A stretch of 64,000 nt of DNA from Roseinatronobacter sp052379845 (GCA_052379845.1 JBQTCF010000006.1); one strand, 5' to 3'; positions 41,447-50,883 are shown, counted from the first letter of the stretch. Translations and numbers: made by a program. Notes: a model not told the origin generated them from the sequence alone.

Positions 41447-43165
41447 TCAGAACAGGAAATAGCGCTGTGCAAGCGGCAGTTCGGTTGCCGGTTCGCAGGT
41501 TAAAAGCACACCATCAGCGCGCACTTCATAGGTTTCGGGGTCCACGTCAATATGGGGGGTGGCGCTGTTCAGGCGCATGTCAGACTTGCCTATTTCGCGG
41601 CAGTTTTCCACTGCAAGCGTGGTTCTTGCCAGCCCCAGTTCCGCCCCAATGCCCGCCGATTGCCCCGCCTGCGACACAAACACCACGGCAGAGTGTTCAA
41701 CCGCCCGCCCGAACGCACCAAACATGGGGCGTGAATGCATGGGCTGCACCGGAATGGACGCGTTCGGGTCGCCCATTTGCGCCACAACAATGGACCCGCC
41801 CAACAGCACCATTTCAGGCTTCGCGCCAAAAAATGCGGGCGACCACAGCACCAGATCGGCGCGCTTGCCTTCTTCCACGCTGCCGATATGGCGCGACAGG
41901 CCATGCACGATTGCGGGGTTGATGGTGTATTTCGCAATATAGCGGCGCACGCGGAAATTGTCGTTATTGCCGGCTTCCTCGCTCAGTCGCCCGCGTTGCA
42001 GCTTCATCTTATGGGCGGTTTGCCATGTGCGGGTGATCACTTCGCCCACGCGGCCCATGGCCTGACTGTCTGATGAGATCACCGACATGGCCCCCATGTC
42101 GTGCAAGATATCCTCGGCTGCGATGGTTTCGCGCCGGATGCGGGATTCGGCGAAAGCCACATCTTCGGGCACCTTGCGGTCCAGATGGTGGCAGACCATC
42201 AGCATGTCGAGATGTTCCTCGATGGTGTTGACCGTATAGGGCATGGTCGGGTTGGTGGAGCTGGGCAGAATGTTCTGACTGCTGACCACCTTCAGAATAT
42301 CGGGCGCATGGCCGCCCCCCGCCCCTTCGGTATGGAAGGCGTGGATAGTGCGGCCCTTGATGGCGGCCAGCGTGTTTTCCACAAACCCCGATTCATTCAG
42401 CGTGTCCGTGTGGATCATGACCTGAATATCGGATTCATCCGCAACACTCAGGCAACAGTCAATCGCGGCGGGGGTGGTGCCCCAGTCTTCGTGCAGTTTC
42501 AGCGCTGCTGCGCCCGCGCGCACCTGTTCGTGCAGTGCATCCGGCAGGCTGGCATTGCCCTTGCCCGCGAAGGCCAGATTCATGGGAAACGCATCCGCGG
42601 CCTGCATCATGCGGCCCAGATGCCACGGGCCGGGCGTGCAGGTGGTGGCCAGCGTGCCATGCGCAGGGCCAGTGCCGCCGCCCAGCATGGTGGTCAGGCC
42701 CGAATGCAGCGCATCGTCAATCTGTTGGGGGCAGATGAAATGGATATGCGCATCGAACCCGCCAGCGGTCAGGATTTTGCCTTCGCCCGCGATGATTTCG
42801 GTGCCCGGCCCGATGATGACATCAACACCGGGTTGGGTGTCGGGGTTCCCGGCCTTGCCGATCCTGGCAATACGCCCGCCGCGCAGGCCCACATCAGCCT
42901 TGATGATGCCGGTGTAATCCACGATCAGCGCGTTGGTGATGACCGTGTCCATGGCGCCTTGTGCGCGCGTCAGTTGCGACTGGCCCATGCCGTCGCGGAT
43001 AACCTTGCCGCCGCCGAACTTGACTTCCTCGCCGTAGCCGCCGCGTTCTGCAATCAGGTCGCGTTCCACCTCGATTATCAAATCGGTATCGCCCAGCCGC
43101 ACCTTGTCGCCCACAGTGGGGCCATACATGTCCGCATAGGCTGCGTGTGTAATCTTGTATGACAT
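41447..43165 (-). CDS. ureC: Urease alpha subunit (catalytic)
   Basis: 572 residues, standard size. Catalytic features are intact: HIHFICPQQ (first nickel-binding histidines), the carbamylated lysine in AALKLHEDWGTTP, MIHTDTLNESGF, HAFHTEGAGGGHAPD, the flap with MVCHHLDRKVPEDV, and the nickel-binding aspartate region further on. Hydrolyses urea to ammonia and carbamate in the cytoplasm. It begins directly after ureB in the canonical order A-B-C. The C-terminus QRYFLF is the usual ending. Confidence 0.97.
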   Translation of the reverse strand: MSYKITHAAYADMYGPTVGDKVRLGDTDLIIEVERDLIAERGGYGEEVKFGGGKVIRDGMGQSQLTRAQGAMDTVITNALIVDYTGIIKADVGLRGGRIARIGKAGNPDTQPGVDVIIGPGTEIIAGEGKILTAGGFDAHIHFICPQQIDDALHSGLTTMLGGGTGPAHGTLATTCTPGPWHLGRMMQAADAFPMNLAFAGKGNASLPDALHEQVRAGAAALKLHEDWGTTPAAIDCCLSVADESDIQVMIHTDTLNESGFVENTLAAIKGRTIHAFHTEGAGGGHAPDILKVVSSQNILPSSTNPTMPYTVNTIEEHLDMLMVCHHLDRKVPEDVAFAESRIRRETIAAEDILHDMGAMSVISSDSQAMGRVGEVITRTWQTAHKMKLQRGRLSEEAGNNDNFRVRRYIAKYTINPAIVHGLSRHIGSVEEGKRADLVLWSPAFFGAKPEMVLLGGSIVVAQMGDPNASIPVQPMHSRPMFGAFGRAVEHSAVVFVSQAGQSAGIGAELGLARTTLAVENCREIGKSDMRLNSATPHIDVDPETYEVRADGVLLTCEPATELPLAQRYFLF

Positions 43166-43471
43166 TTACAGCGCCCCCATAACCTTGGCATTGAACCCGT
43201 AAACCACGCGCGCCCCGCCATAGGGCACCAGCGACACCTCGCGCCGCTGGCCCGGTTCAAAGCGCACGGCGGTTCCCGCGGCAATGTCCAGCCGCTGCCC
43301 GTGGGCGGCGGCGCGGTCAAATTCAAGGCCCGCATTGGCTTCGGCGAAATGGAAATGGCTGCCCACCTGAATGGGGCGGTCGCCGGTATTGGCCACCATC
43401 AACCTGGTCACCGGTTGGCCTGCGTTCACTTCGATCTCGCCATCAGGGGTAAAAATCTCTCCGGGGATCAT
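43166..43471 (-). CDS. ureB: Urease beta subunit
   Basis: 101 residues from MIPGEIFTPDGEIEVNAG, the conserved UreB start; the open frame further upstream overlaps ureA and is not used. Blocks VANTGDRPIQVGSHFHFAEA and LDIAAGTAVRFEPGQRREVS are typical. Structural subunit of the (alpha-beta-gamma)3 urease. It overlaps the end of ureA by 4 bp and touches ureC. Confidence 0.95.
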   Translation of the reverse strand: MIPGEIFTPDGEIEVNAGQPVTRLMVANTGDRPIQVGSHFHFAEANAGLEFDRAAAHGQRLDIAAGTAVRFEPGQRREVSLVPYGGARVVYGFNAKVMGAL

Positions 43472-43785
43472 GCGCTTGCCCTTTCGCGGATGGGGTGGTG
43501 AACCGTGACCAGTTTGGTGCCATCGGGAAAGGTGGCTTCGACCTGCACAGAATGGATCATGTCGGGAATGCCCGGCATGCATTGATCAGCGGTGATGACA
43601 TGCGCGCCAGCCTGCATCAGGTCGGCCACGGTTCGCCCGTCGCGCGCCCCTTCGACCACATAATCGGTAATCAGCGCGATGGCTTCGGGGTGGTTCAGCT
43701 TGACCCCGCGCGCCAGCCGGTTGCGCGCGACCATGGCGGCCAGTGCCACCAGAAGCTTGTCTTTTTCACGAGGGTTCAGGTTCAT
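43468..43785 (-). CDS. ureA: Urease gamma subunit
   Basis: 105 residues beginning MNLNPREKDKLLVALAAMVA, with LNHPEAIALITDYVVEGARD and MIHSVQVEATFPDGTKLVTV, all UreA signatures. The last residues (RERASA) extend slightly past the usual 100. Smallest structural subunit. It starts 10 bp after the ureD stop, in an operon that reads ureD, A, B, C, small orf, E, F, G. Confidence 0.95.
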   Translation of the reverse strand: MNLNPREKDKLLVALAAMVARNRLARGVKLNHPEAIALITDYVVEGARDGRTVADLMQAGAHVITADQCMPGIPDMIHSVQVEATFPDGTKLVTVHHPIRERASA

Positions 43786-43795
43786 GAAGTTCTAC

Positions 43796-44605
43796 TCACA
43801 TTTGCCAGACACGGGGAAGGGGGGATGGGCGCAGCGCCTGCAACAGCCGCACCATCTGTTTGCGCAGGGGCCAGTTGTCGCGCGCCATCAGGCGCACGAC
43901 CAGCCGCCCCGGCATGGCGGATGCGGCGGCGTTTACATCGGGGTCGGGGGGCAGGGCGGCGCGCGCCAGCGCCAGCTTGTCCGCCGCACCATCGCCCACC
44001 AGAACCAGTGTGGCAAAGGCGCGCATGCCCGCCAGCCCTGCGGCGCGGCTGTTCAGGCGCGGGGCGTCCAGCGCGAAGGCTTCGGCATGGCAAGGGGTGT
44101 CGCCGCGCTGCACCAGCCGCCAGTCGTGGAAATCCAGCGCGGTGACCTGCTCGCCCATGGCCGCGCGCCCCAGAACCACAGTTTCGGCCATCAGGCAGCT
44201 TGCGCCCGCCCCAAGGGTTATGACAGTGCGCCTGCGCAATTGCGCGGCATCAAACAGGATGGTTTCCTGCGGCAGCCAGTCCAGATGCGCGCCGTCCCCC
44301 ACATGCATGGCAATATCGACATGCGCCGCCCCTGATACGCTGCGATAGGCGCGTTCTGCGGTCTGGGTGGTGGCGGTCAGGCGGCAGCCCGCCCCCAGCG
44401 TGATATTCAGCGCCAGCCTGTCCCCGCCCGTCAACCCGCCAGAGGTGTTCAGAAACACCAGTTCCGGCCCGGGCAGCAAGATCAGTTTGGCCGACCCTTG
44501 CTGGAAAAGCTGGTTCAGCACTGTCCGCCCGCCCCGCGCCATGAAGCTGGCCCGGGCAATGCCCTTGCTGCGCTGGTGGGGGTCGGGCAGTTTTAGCGGG
44601 ATCAT
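43796..44605 (-). CDS. ureD: Urease accessory protein UreD
   Basis: 269 residues starting MIPLKLPDPHQRSKGIARAS, with GAGGTGCGC as ribosome site; the longer frame from 44653 is less likely. UreD blocks: LILLPGPELVFLNTSGGLTG, TATTQTAERAYRS, LDWLPQETILFDAAQLRRRT. It is the scaffold on which UreF and UreG assemble against apo-urease. First gene of the operon; the 292-bp gap to asd (44606-44897) contains its promoter. Confidence 0.92.
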   Translation of the reverse strand: MIPLKLPDPHQRSKGIARASFMARGGRTVLNQLFQQGSAKLILLPGPELVFLNTSGGLTGGDRLALNITLGAGCRLTATTQTAERAYRSVSGAAHVDIAMHVGDGAHLDWLPQETILFDAAQLRRRTVITLGAGASCLMAETVVLGRAAMGEQVTALDFHDWRLVQRGDTPCHAEAFALDAPRLNSRAAGLAGMRAFATLVLVGDGAADKLALARAALPPDPDVNAAASAMPGRLVVRLMARDNWPLRKQMVRLLQALRPSPLPRVWQM

Positions 44606-44897
44606 GCGCACCTCGTTGTTTTGTTTGTCGCTAACAAGGCCGCAGGGGCGCAATCCAGCCCCGCTGCGTGCAGGGGTGTGGAATGTGCAAACTTGCTAAG
44701 TTTTGCGCCAAAGGGTGATTAATTATTGTGCGGTGTGTTTGTTTTTTAGGCTTTCGTAAAATCTGACCCTGTGCGTTGCTGTGCTTGGGTGCCGGGCGTG
44801 CCGAATACGGGCCATGCGATGGGCGACATGCCAGCGCCCCTTCACCTTTCGCCACGAATGCGCTATGCCGCACCCACTTGATTTCAAGGAGGCCGAA

Positions 44898-45920
44898 ATG
44901 GGCTATAAAGTCGTCGTTGCGGGTGCCACGGGCAATGTGGGCCGCGAAATGCTGAATATCCTCGCTGAACGCGAGTTTCCGGTGGATGAGATCGTGGCGC
45001 TGGCGTCACGCCGTTCTCAGGGCACTGAAATCAGCTTTGGCGACCGAACTTTGAAATGTCAGGACATCGAACAGTTCGATTTCACGGGCTGGGACATGGC
45101 GCTGTTTGCCATCGGGTCCGACGCAACCAAGAAATACGCCCCCATCGCCGCCAAGGCGGGCTGTGTGGTCATCGACAATTCGTCGCTGTATCGCTATGAC
45201 CCTGACGTGCCGCTGGTAGTGCCGGAAGTGAACGCGGAAGCAGTGGATGGCTATACCAGGAAAAACATCATCGCCAACCCCAACTGTTCGACCGCGCAGA
45301 TGGTTGTGGCGCTGAAACCGCTGCATGACCGCGCGCGTATCAAGCGTGTGGTTGTCAGCACCTATCAGTCTGTGTCCGGGTCGGGCAAGGACGCCATTGA
45401 CGAGTTGTGGAACCAGACCAAGGGCGTCTATGTCCCCGGTCAGGAAGTCGCGCCAAGCGTTTACCCCAAACAGATCGCGTTTAATGTGATTCCGCATATC
45501 GATGTGTTCATGGAAGACGGCTCGACCAAGGAAGAATGGAAAATGGTCGTCGAAACCAAGAAGATCATTGACCCGAAAATCAAGGTCACGGCCACCTGTG
45601 TGCGCGTGCCGGTTTTCGTGGGGCATTCGGAATCCATCAATATTGAATTCGAGGATTTTCTGGACGAGGAAGAAGCGCGCGACATCCTGCGCGAAGCGCC
45701 GGGTGTCATGGTCATCGACAAACGAGAGGCCGGGGGCTACATGACGCCGGTGGAATGTGTGGGCGATTATGCGACCTATATCAGCCGCATCCGGCAGGAT
45801 TCGACCATCGATAACGGGCTGAACCTGTGGTGTGTTTCCGACAACCTGCGCAAGGGCGCGGCCCTGAACGCGGTGCAGATTGCCGAAGTTCTGGGGAATC
45901 GTTGCCTGAAGAAGGGCTGA
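44898..45920 (+). CDS. asd: Aspartate-semialdehyde dehydrogenase
   Basis: 340 residues. NADP-binding VVVAGATGNVGREMLNILAE, nucleophile Cys in IIANPNCSTAQMVVALKPLH, and the QSVSGSGKDAIDEL and FNVIPHIDVFM blocks identify the enzyme. It reduces aspartyl phosphate to the semialdehyde for Lys, Met, Thr and diaminopimelate synthesis. ATG 44898 follows AAGGAGGCCGAA, a near-perfect ribosome site, and replaces an upstream frame start at 44781. Single-gene unit: divergent from ureD and followed by a clear terminator. Confidence 0.96.
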   Translation: MGYKVVVAGATGNVGREMLNILAEREFPVDEIVALASRRSQGTEISFGDRTLKCQDIEQFDFTGWDMALFAIGSDATKKYAPIAAKAGCVVIDNSSLYRYDPDVPLVVPEVNAEAVDGYTRKNIIANPNCSTAQMVVALKPLHDRARIKRVVVSTYQSVSGSGKDAIDELWNQTKGVYVPGQEVAPSVYPKQIAFNVIPHIDVFMEDGSTKEEWKMVVETKKIIDPKIKVTATCVRVPVFVGHSESINIEFEDFLDEEEARDILREAPGVMVIDKREAGGYMTPVECVGDYATYISRIRQDSTIDNGLNLWCVSDNLRKGAALNAVQIAEVLGNRCLKKG

Positions 45921-45942
45921 GCCCTGCAGAAGGGATCAATTG

Positions 45943-45969
45943 GGCACGGGGTCGCACCCGTGCCTTTTT
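45943..45969 (+). terminator. Rho-independent terminator after asd
   Basis: 8-bp stem GGCACGGG / CCCGTGCC (45943-45950, 45957-45964) with loop GTCGCA and an immediate TTTTT (45965-45969), 22 nt after the asd stop. Confidence 0.92.
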
Positions 45970-46133
45970 CTTTGGGCAGGCGCAGGTTTCCCGGTCGTGG
46001 GTTTTGGTTTCCAATCGGAAATATGAAAGGCGTTTCCGGTGCCGAAAATGTCGCAATCGCGGCTGTGTATCCGATGGTGCACCGCTATAGCTGTGGCAGC
46101 AGCGACAAACGACCGCAGGGAAGAGGGACAGAC

Positions 46134-47810
46134 ATGAGCTTCAAGACTGATATCGAAATCGCCCGGGAGGCAAAGAAACAGCCCATTCAGGAAATAGGGG
46201 CGAAACTTGGCATTCCGTCTGAGCATTTGCTGCCATTCGGACATGACAAGGCGAAGGTCAGTCAGGAATTCGTGGCCGAAGCGCGCGGGCGCAAGCGTGG
46301 CAAGCTTATCCTTGTGACCGCGATCAACCCGACCCCTGCGGGCGAGGGGAAGACCACCACAACTGTGGGGCTGGGTGACGGGCTGAACGCCATTGGCAAG
46401 AAGGCCGCGATCTGTATTCGAGAAGCCAGCCTGGGGCCGAATTTCGGCATGAAGGGCGGCGCGGCGGGGGGCGGCTATGCGCAAGTTGTGCCGATGGAAG
46501 ACATGAACCTGCATTTCACAGGGGATTTCCACGCCATCACATCCGCGCATAACCTGCTGTCTGCGATGATTGACAATCATATCTACTGGGGCAATGAACT
46601 GGAAATTGACGAGCGCCGCATCACATGGCGGCGGGTCATGGACATGAATGACCGCGCCTTGCGCGATATGGTCATCAGCCTTGGCGGGGTGTCGAACGGG
46701 TTTGCGCGCCAGACCGGGTTTGACATTACCGTGGCGTCAGAAGTGATGGCGATCCTGTGCCTTGCGGCGGATCTGGAAGATTTGCAGCGCCGTCTGGGGG
46801 ATATTGTGATTGCCTATCGCCGCGACAAAACCCCTATCTATTGCCGCGATATTGGCGCCGAAGGGGCAATGACCGTCCTGTTGAAAGATGCGATGCAGCC
46901 CAATCTGGTGCAGACGCTGGAGAATAACCCCGCCTTCGTGCATGGCGGCCCGTTTGCCAATATCGCGCACGGGTGCAATTCGGTGGTGGCCACGCAAACT
47001 GCGCTGGGGCTGGCGGATTATGTGGTGACCGAAGCCGGTTTCGGGGCCGATCTGGGGGCAGAGAAGTTTTTCAACATCAAATGCCGCAAGGCGGGGCTGA
47101 CCCCCTCGGTTGCGGTGATCGTGGCCACGGTGCGCGCGATGAAGATGAATGGCGGCGTGGCCAAGGCGGATCTGGGTTCGGAAAATGTAGATGCGGTGAA
47201 GAAAGGCTGCCCCAATCTGGGGCGCCATGTTGAGAATGTGAAATCCTTTGGCGTGCCGGTGGTTGTGGCGATCAACCATTTCCATTCCGACACGGATGCC
47301 GAAATTGCGGCAGTAAAAGACTATGTCGCAACGCTGGGGGCCGAAGCGATCCTGTGCAGGCATTGGGCGCAGGGGTCGGCGGGGGTTGCGGAATTGGCGA
47401 CACGGGTTGCGGAAATCGCTGATGGGGACCGCGCACAGTTTGCGCCCCTGTATGGGGATGACATGCCGCTGTTTGAAAAGATCGAAACCATTGCGCGGCG
47501 TATTTACCGCGCTGATGACGTGCTGGCCGATGGCAAGATCCGCAGCCAGTTGAAGGAGTGGGAAGCCGCAGGCTATGGGCATTTGCCCATTTGCATGGCC
47601 AAGACGCAATATTCCTTTACGACCGACCCCAACCGGCGCGGTGCGCCGATCAACCATTCGGTGCCAGTGCGGGAAGTGCGGCTGGCGGCCGGGGCGGGGT
47701 TCATCGTGGCCATCTGCGGGGAAATCATGACCATGCCCGGCCTGCCCAGAAAACCGGCGGCGCAATCGATCCGGTTCAATGATGATGGGGTGATTGAAGG
47801 TTTGTTCTAA
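46134..47810 (+). CDS. fhs: Formate-tetrahydrofolate ligase
   Basis: 558 residues, full length. P-loop TPAGEGKTTTTVGLGDGLN, then REASLGPNFGMKGGAAGGGY, FTGDFHAITSAHNLLSAMID and NIAHGCNSVVATQTALGLAD. Makes 10-formyl-THF from formate, THF and ATP. The start is MSFKTDIEIA at 46134, after AGAGGGACAGAC; the frame is open upstream from 45960. FolD follows 146 bp downstream, so the two adjacent one-carbon enzymes probably work together in oxidising or supplying C1 units. Confidence 0.96.
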   Translation: MSFKTDIEIAREAKKQPIQEIGAKLGIPSEHLLPFGHDKAKVSQEFVAEARGRKRGKLILVTAINPTPAGEGKTTTTVGLGDGLNAIGKKAAICIREASLGPNFGMKGGAAGGGYAQVVPMEDMNLHFTGDFHAITSAHNLLSAMIDNHIYWGNELEIDERRITWRRVMDMNDRALRDMVISLGGVSNGFARQTGFDITVASEVMAILCLAADLEDLQRRLGDIVIAYRRDKTPIYCRDIGAEGAMTVLLKDAMQPNLVQTLENNPAFVHGGPFANIAHGCNSVVATQTALGLADYVVTEAGFGADLGAEKFFNIKCRKAGLTPSVAVIVATVRAMKMNGGVAKADLGSENVDAVKKGCPNLGRHVENVKSFGVPVVVAINHFHSDTDAEIAAVKDYVATLGAEAILCRHWAQGSAGVAELATRVAEIADGDRAQFAPLYGDDMPLFEKIETIARRIYRADDVLADGKIRSQLKEWEAAGYGHLPICMAKTQYSFTTDPNRRGAPINHSVPVREVRLAAGAGFIVAICGEIMTMPGLPRKPAAQSIRFNDDGVIEGLF

Positions 47811-47840
47811 GGGCTGAGGGGGGATGATGGTCGGACGCTC

Positions 47841-47857
47841 GTGCCCGTTTCGGGCAC
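47841..47857 (+). terminator. Hairpin between fhs and folD
   Basis: GTGCCCG-TTT-CGGGCAC, a perfect 7-bp stem nested inside a weaker GGGGATGATGG / CCACCATCCCC pairing (about 47821-47878). No T-run follows. It may reduce read-through from fhs into folD. Confidence 0.4.
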
Positions 47858-47956
47858 ATCGCCCCGCCCACCATCCCCTATGGGCCTATTGCACAAACGG
47901 ATGACCCGCGCCTTGATACAGGTGTTCCGGGTTAAAGCTGAAAGAAGGATCGACAT

Positions 47957-48847
47957 ATGAGCGCAGCTGTTATCGATGGCAAGGAATTTGCGGCGCGGGT
48001 GCGGGCGCGGGTTGCCGCCCATGTCGCGCGCCTAAAGGCAGATCACGACCTGACCCCCGGACTGGCGGTTGTTTTGGTGGGTGAAGACCCCGCAAGCCAG
48101 GTTTATGTGCGCTCCAAGGGCAAGCAGACTGTGGAAGTGGGCATGAATTCCTACGAGCACAGGTTGGCCGATGATGTGTCGGAAGCGGAGTTGCTGGCGG
48201 TGATTGAGCGCTTGAACAGTGACCCGCAAGTGCATGGAATTCTTGTTCAATTGCCGCTTCCGGCGCATCTGGATTCGGATCTGGTGATCAATGCGATTGA
48301 TCCTGCCAAGGATGTGGACGGGTTTCATATTTCAAATGTCGGGCTGTTGGGGACCGGACAGAAAAGTATGGTGCCCTGCACGCCGTTGGGTTGTTTGATG
48401 ATGCTGCGCGAATATCATGGGGATTTGTCGGGCATGCATGCTGTGGTCGTGGGGCGGTCCAATATTGTGGGCAAGCCCATGGCGCAGCTTTTGCTGGGGG
48501 ACAGTTGCACCGTGACCATCGCCCATTCGCGCACAAAAGATCTGCCTGCCATGTGCCGCAGTGCCGATATTCTGGTTGCAGCGGTGGGGCGCGCGGAAAT
48601 GATACCGGGGGAGTGGATAAAGCCGGGCGCGACGGTCATTGATGTGGGCATCAACCGTGTGGAGCGCGAGGGGCGCACCAAACTGGTGGGGGATGTGCAT
48701 TTTGACAGCGCGGCCACTGTTGCGGGCGCAATCACCCCGGTGCCGGGCGGCGTTGGCCCCATGACCATTGCCTGTTTGCTGGCCAATACAGTGACGGCGG
48801 CATGTCGTGCCAAGGGGTTGGCCGAACCTGAAGGGTTGACCGCGTAA
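47957..48847 (+). CDS. folD: Bifunctional methylene-THF dehydrogenase/methenyl-THF cyclohydrolase
   Basis: 296 residues, full length. Catalytic Lys/Tyr region YVRSKGKQTVEVGMNSYEHR, the QLPLPAHLD signature, PCTPLGCLMMLREY and the NADP site VVVGRSNIVGKPMAQLLLGD, ending with PGGVGPMTIACLLANTV. Interconverts 5,10-methylene-, methenyl- and 10-formyl-THF. Neighbour of fhs on the same strand. AAGAAGGATCGACAT includes a ribosome site before the ATG. Confidence 0.96.
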   Translation: MSAAVIDGKEFAARVRARVAAHVARLKADHDLTPGLAVVLVGEDPASQVYVRSKGKQTVEVGMNSYEHRLADDVSEAELLAVIERLNSDPQVHGILVQLPLPAHLDSDLVINAIDPAKDVDGFHISNVGLLGTGQKSMVPCTPLGCLMMLREYHGDLSGMHAVVVGRSNIVGKPMAQLLLGDSCTVTIAHSRTKDLPAMCRSADILVAAVGRAEMIPGEWIKPGATVIDVGINRVEREGRTKLVGDVHFDSAATVAGAITPVPGGVGPMTIACLLANTVTAACRAKGLAEPEGLTA

Positions 48848-48882
48848 AGCATGTCCCCGACTGCGAATGCACGCGGCAGGCC

Positions 48883-49287
48883 TTAGCCCCCGAGCAAAAC
48901 CGCGTGCATGATGCGGCCGGGCGACAGGGTGAACGCGCCTGCGATCACCAGACCGCCCCAGACAATGCCCAGCATCATGCCGCGGTGGCGTGCGACGTGG
49001 CCGCGCCTGATCTGGATAATTGCGTAAAAGATGCCCGCGATGACCCAAACAGACAGCAGATGTATCCATCCATAGCCCCAGACAGGGCCGCCATGCGTGA
49101 TTCCGAAGCTGGAGATGGCGACTGCCAGCATGGCACCAACCCACATCCAGCCAAGGACACGGTGCGCGCCTGACCCCCTTGGGCGTGTGAAAATCAGCAA
49201 TGTTGCAAGTATCGCAACCACGGCGCTGGCGGTATGAAGCTGGATCGCCAAAGTGGCGTTCAGAAGCGGGTGCAGGTTCAGGGTCAT
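48883..49287 (-). CDS. DUF2306-like membrane protein
   Basis: 134 residues with about four membrane segments (IQLHTASAVVAILATLLIF; VLGWMWVGAMLAVAISSFGI; WIHLLSVWVIAGIFYAIIQI; GIVWGGLVIAGAFTLSPGRI). The pattern of histidines at helix ends (LHTASA, HRVLGW, HGGPVWGYGWIH, ARHRGMMLG) matches DUF2306 proteins, a family of small integral membrane proteins of unknown function. Converges with folD with 35 bp between them. No partner gene is evident. Confidence 0.8.
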   Translation of the reverse strand: MTLNLHPLLNATLAIQLHTASAVVAILATLLIFTRPRGSGAHRVLGWMWVGAMLAVAISSFGITHGGPVWGYGWIHLLSVWVIAGIFYAIIQIRRGHVARHRGMMLGIVWGGLVIAGAFTLSPGRIMHAVLLGG

Positions 49288-49386
49288 TTATATACCATTC
49301 CATCTGTTGAATTCTTGCGGCAGGGTTTGCATTGGGCAGGGTCGCGCGGCAATAAAGGCTGCGTGGACTGGCGGGGGATTTCGTGA

Positions 49387-50136
49387 ATGGCTGCTTATTT
49401 CAAGGCACTGCAGATCACGCTTCGTGAACGGCGCTGGCTTGGTGTCTTGTGGGCGGGATTGACAGGTCTTGCCACTTTGGCCGGTCCGTTCGGGACAATG
49501 GGTGCTTTGCCCTTGCTGCCGCGCGCTGTCTACTGGGGTGGGGTGATTGCCGGGGCCATCGCGCTGCATTTCGTCACCCGGCATTTGCAACATTATCTTC
49601 CAGCGCATCGGGCAAGTTCTGTCGCGGCCAGCGGGGTCTATGCGGTCATGCTGGGGGCGCTGGTGTTTGGGGTGAATGTCTGGCTGTTTCCCGGCTGGCA
49701 GGCGGGGAATATTGGCGGTCTTTTATGGCTGATCATGATTGTGGTGCTGATTGCGGGGGCGATTCATGTTCTGCTGGCATGGTTGCGCCCTGCCACTGCC
49801 CCGGCCACCGCGCAGGTGCCTGAAGCTGCGTTTCTGGCGCGGTTGCCCTTGCATAAACGCGGGCCGCTGATCCGGCTGGAAGCGCAGGATCATTACCTGA
49901 ATGTTGTCACGCAAAACGGGTCGGAACTGGTTTTAATGCGTATGGCCGATGCCGACGCGATGTTGCAGGGAATAGGCTTGCGGGTGCATCGGTCGCATTG
50001 GGTTGTGCCTGCCGAAATTCGGCAGGTGGTGCGGCAGCAGGGCAAGACAAGCCTGATTATGGTTGATGGTGCAAGCGTTCCGGTAAGCCGGTCACATCTT
50101 CCAGCCCTGCGTGCCGCCGGCGTCGTGCCGCGATAG
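49387..50136 (+). CDS. Membrane-anchored LytTR-domain DNA-binding protein
   Basis: 249 residues. Four hydrophobic helices occupy about residues 15-135 (WLGVLWAGLTGLATLAGPFG; AVYWGGVIAGAIALHFVTR; AASGVYAVMLGALVFGVNVW; LLWLIMIVVLIAGAIHVLLA). A LytTR domain follows from about 150 (PLIRLEAQDHYLNVVTQNGS; RVHRSHWVVPAEI; VSRSHLPALRAAG). LytTR domains bind DNA directly, so this is a one-component membrane transcription factor, a type common in Rhodobacteraceae. Target unknown. It ends 3 bp from the converging rhomboid gene. Confidence 0.85.
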   Translation: MAAYFKALQITLRERRWLGVLWAGLTGLATLAGPFGTMGALPLLPRAVYWGGVIAGAIALHFVTRHLQHYLPAHRASSVAASGVYAVMLGALVFGVNVWLFPGWQAGNIGGLLWLIMIVVLIAGAIHVLLAWLRPATAPATAQVPEAAFLARLPLHKRGPLIRLEAQDHYLNVVTQNGSELVLMRMADADAMLQGIGLRVHRSHWVVPAEIRQVVRQQGKTSLIMVDGASVPVSRSHLPALRAAGVVPR

Positions 50137-50139
50137 CGG

Positions 50140-50877
50140 CTACACGCGATAGCGCAGTGTCGGTGTCACCAGCGCCGCAAACAGCACACCCGCTATGAAC
50201 CCGCCAAGATGCGCTTCCCATGCCAGCAAGCCCGATAGCAGCACCCAAAGAACCACATTCAGCACCGCAAGGCCGAGAAGAGACATCCATAGCGGCCGCA
50301 TGGGGCTTCCGAAATGTTGGCGGGCTTGCCATTCCCAGAATTTCCATGCGCCAATCAGGCCGAAAACTGCGCCTGATGCGCCAACCATGGGGGTTTGGGT
50401 GCTTGACAGAAGCGCGAAACCTGCAGCGCCGCCGATGACGCTGATGGCATAAAGCAGCAAGAACCCCTTTTGGCCAATGCGGGCCACCACGATACCGCCA
50501 AGCGCCAGAACCGCCACCATATTGCCCAGCAAATGCATAAGCCCGCCATGCAAAAACGCATGGCTGATAAACATGACTTCACGCTGCAACGGATACAGGG
50601 GGTTCCATCCCTGCAACAATCCGTTCCAGAACGCCCCATAGGCAATTGTCGTCATGCGCCATTCATTCGCGCTGCTGATGATCACGCCAAGCAAGGTCAG
50701 CAAGATTTCCGGCGCACATGTCACAGCCACCAGCACCAGCACGGCGGGGCTGTTGGTTCTGGTGGGGAAAGTTACGTTTCTGGGGGCCATAAGCGCCGCT
50801 TTGACATTGTCTTCTACCCGTTGCAAGCGGTCTGGGTCATTTTGGGGTTGCCCCGAAGGTTTTGCAATCAAACGCAT
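50140..50877 (-). CDS. Rhomboid-family intramembrane serine protease
   Basis: 245 residues, six or seven membrane segments. Rhomboid signatures: HAFLHGGLMHLLGNMVAVLA (helix 2 histidine and asparagine), catalytic serine in VGASGAVFGLIGAW, and catalytic histidine in WEAHLGGFIAG. It should cleave single-pass membrane proteins within the bilayer. The first 30 residues are polar, and Met30 (MAPRNV) is an alternative start; neither has a strong ribosome site. It follows the sugar transferase gene by 6 bp on the same strand. Confidence 0.9.
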   Translation of the reverse strand: MRLIAKPSGQPQNDPDRLQRVEDNVKAALMAPRNVTFPTRTNSPAVLVLVAVTCAPEILLTLLGVIISSANEWRMTTIAYGAFWNGLLQGWNPLYPLQREVMFISHAFLHGGLMHLLGNMVAVLALGGIVVARIGQKGFLLLYAISVIGGAAGFALLSSTQTPMVGASGAVFGLIGAWKFWEWQARQHFGSPMRPLWMSLLGLAVLNVVLWVLLSGLLAWEAHLGGFIAGVLFAALVTPTLRYRV

Positions 50878-50883
50878 GATTGT

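Noticed and set aside
44694..44711. Sigma-54-like element (TTGGCGC...TAGCA) on the minus strand upstream of ureD
   Set aside because: The spacing between the GG and GC elements is 13 instead of 12 and the -12 box is poor, so it does not meet the sigma-54 consensus.
45921..47956. Possible folate riboswitch near fhs/folD
   Set aside because: Only the asd terminator and a simple hairpin are visible; I cannot identify the conserved core of a THF riboswitch.
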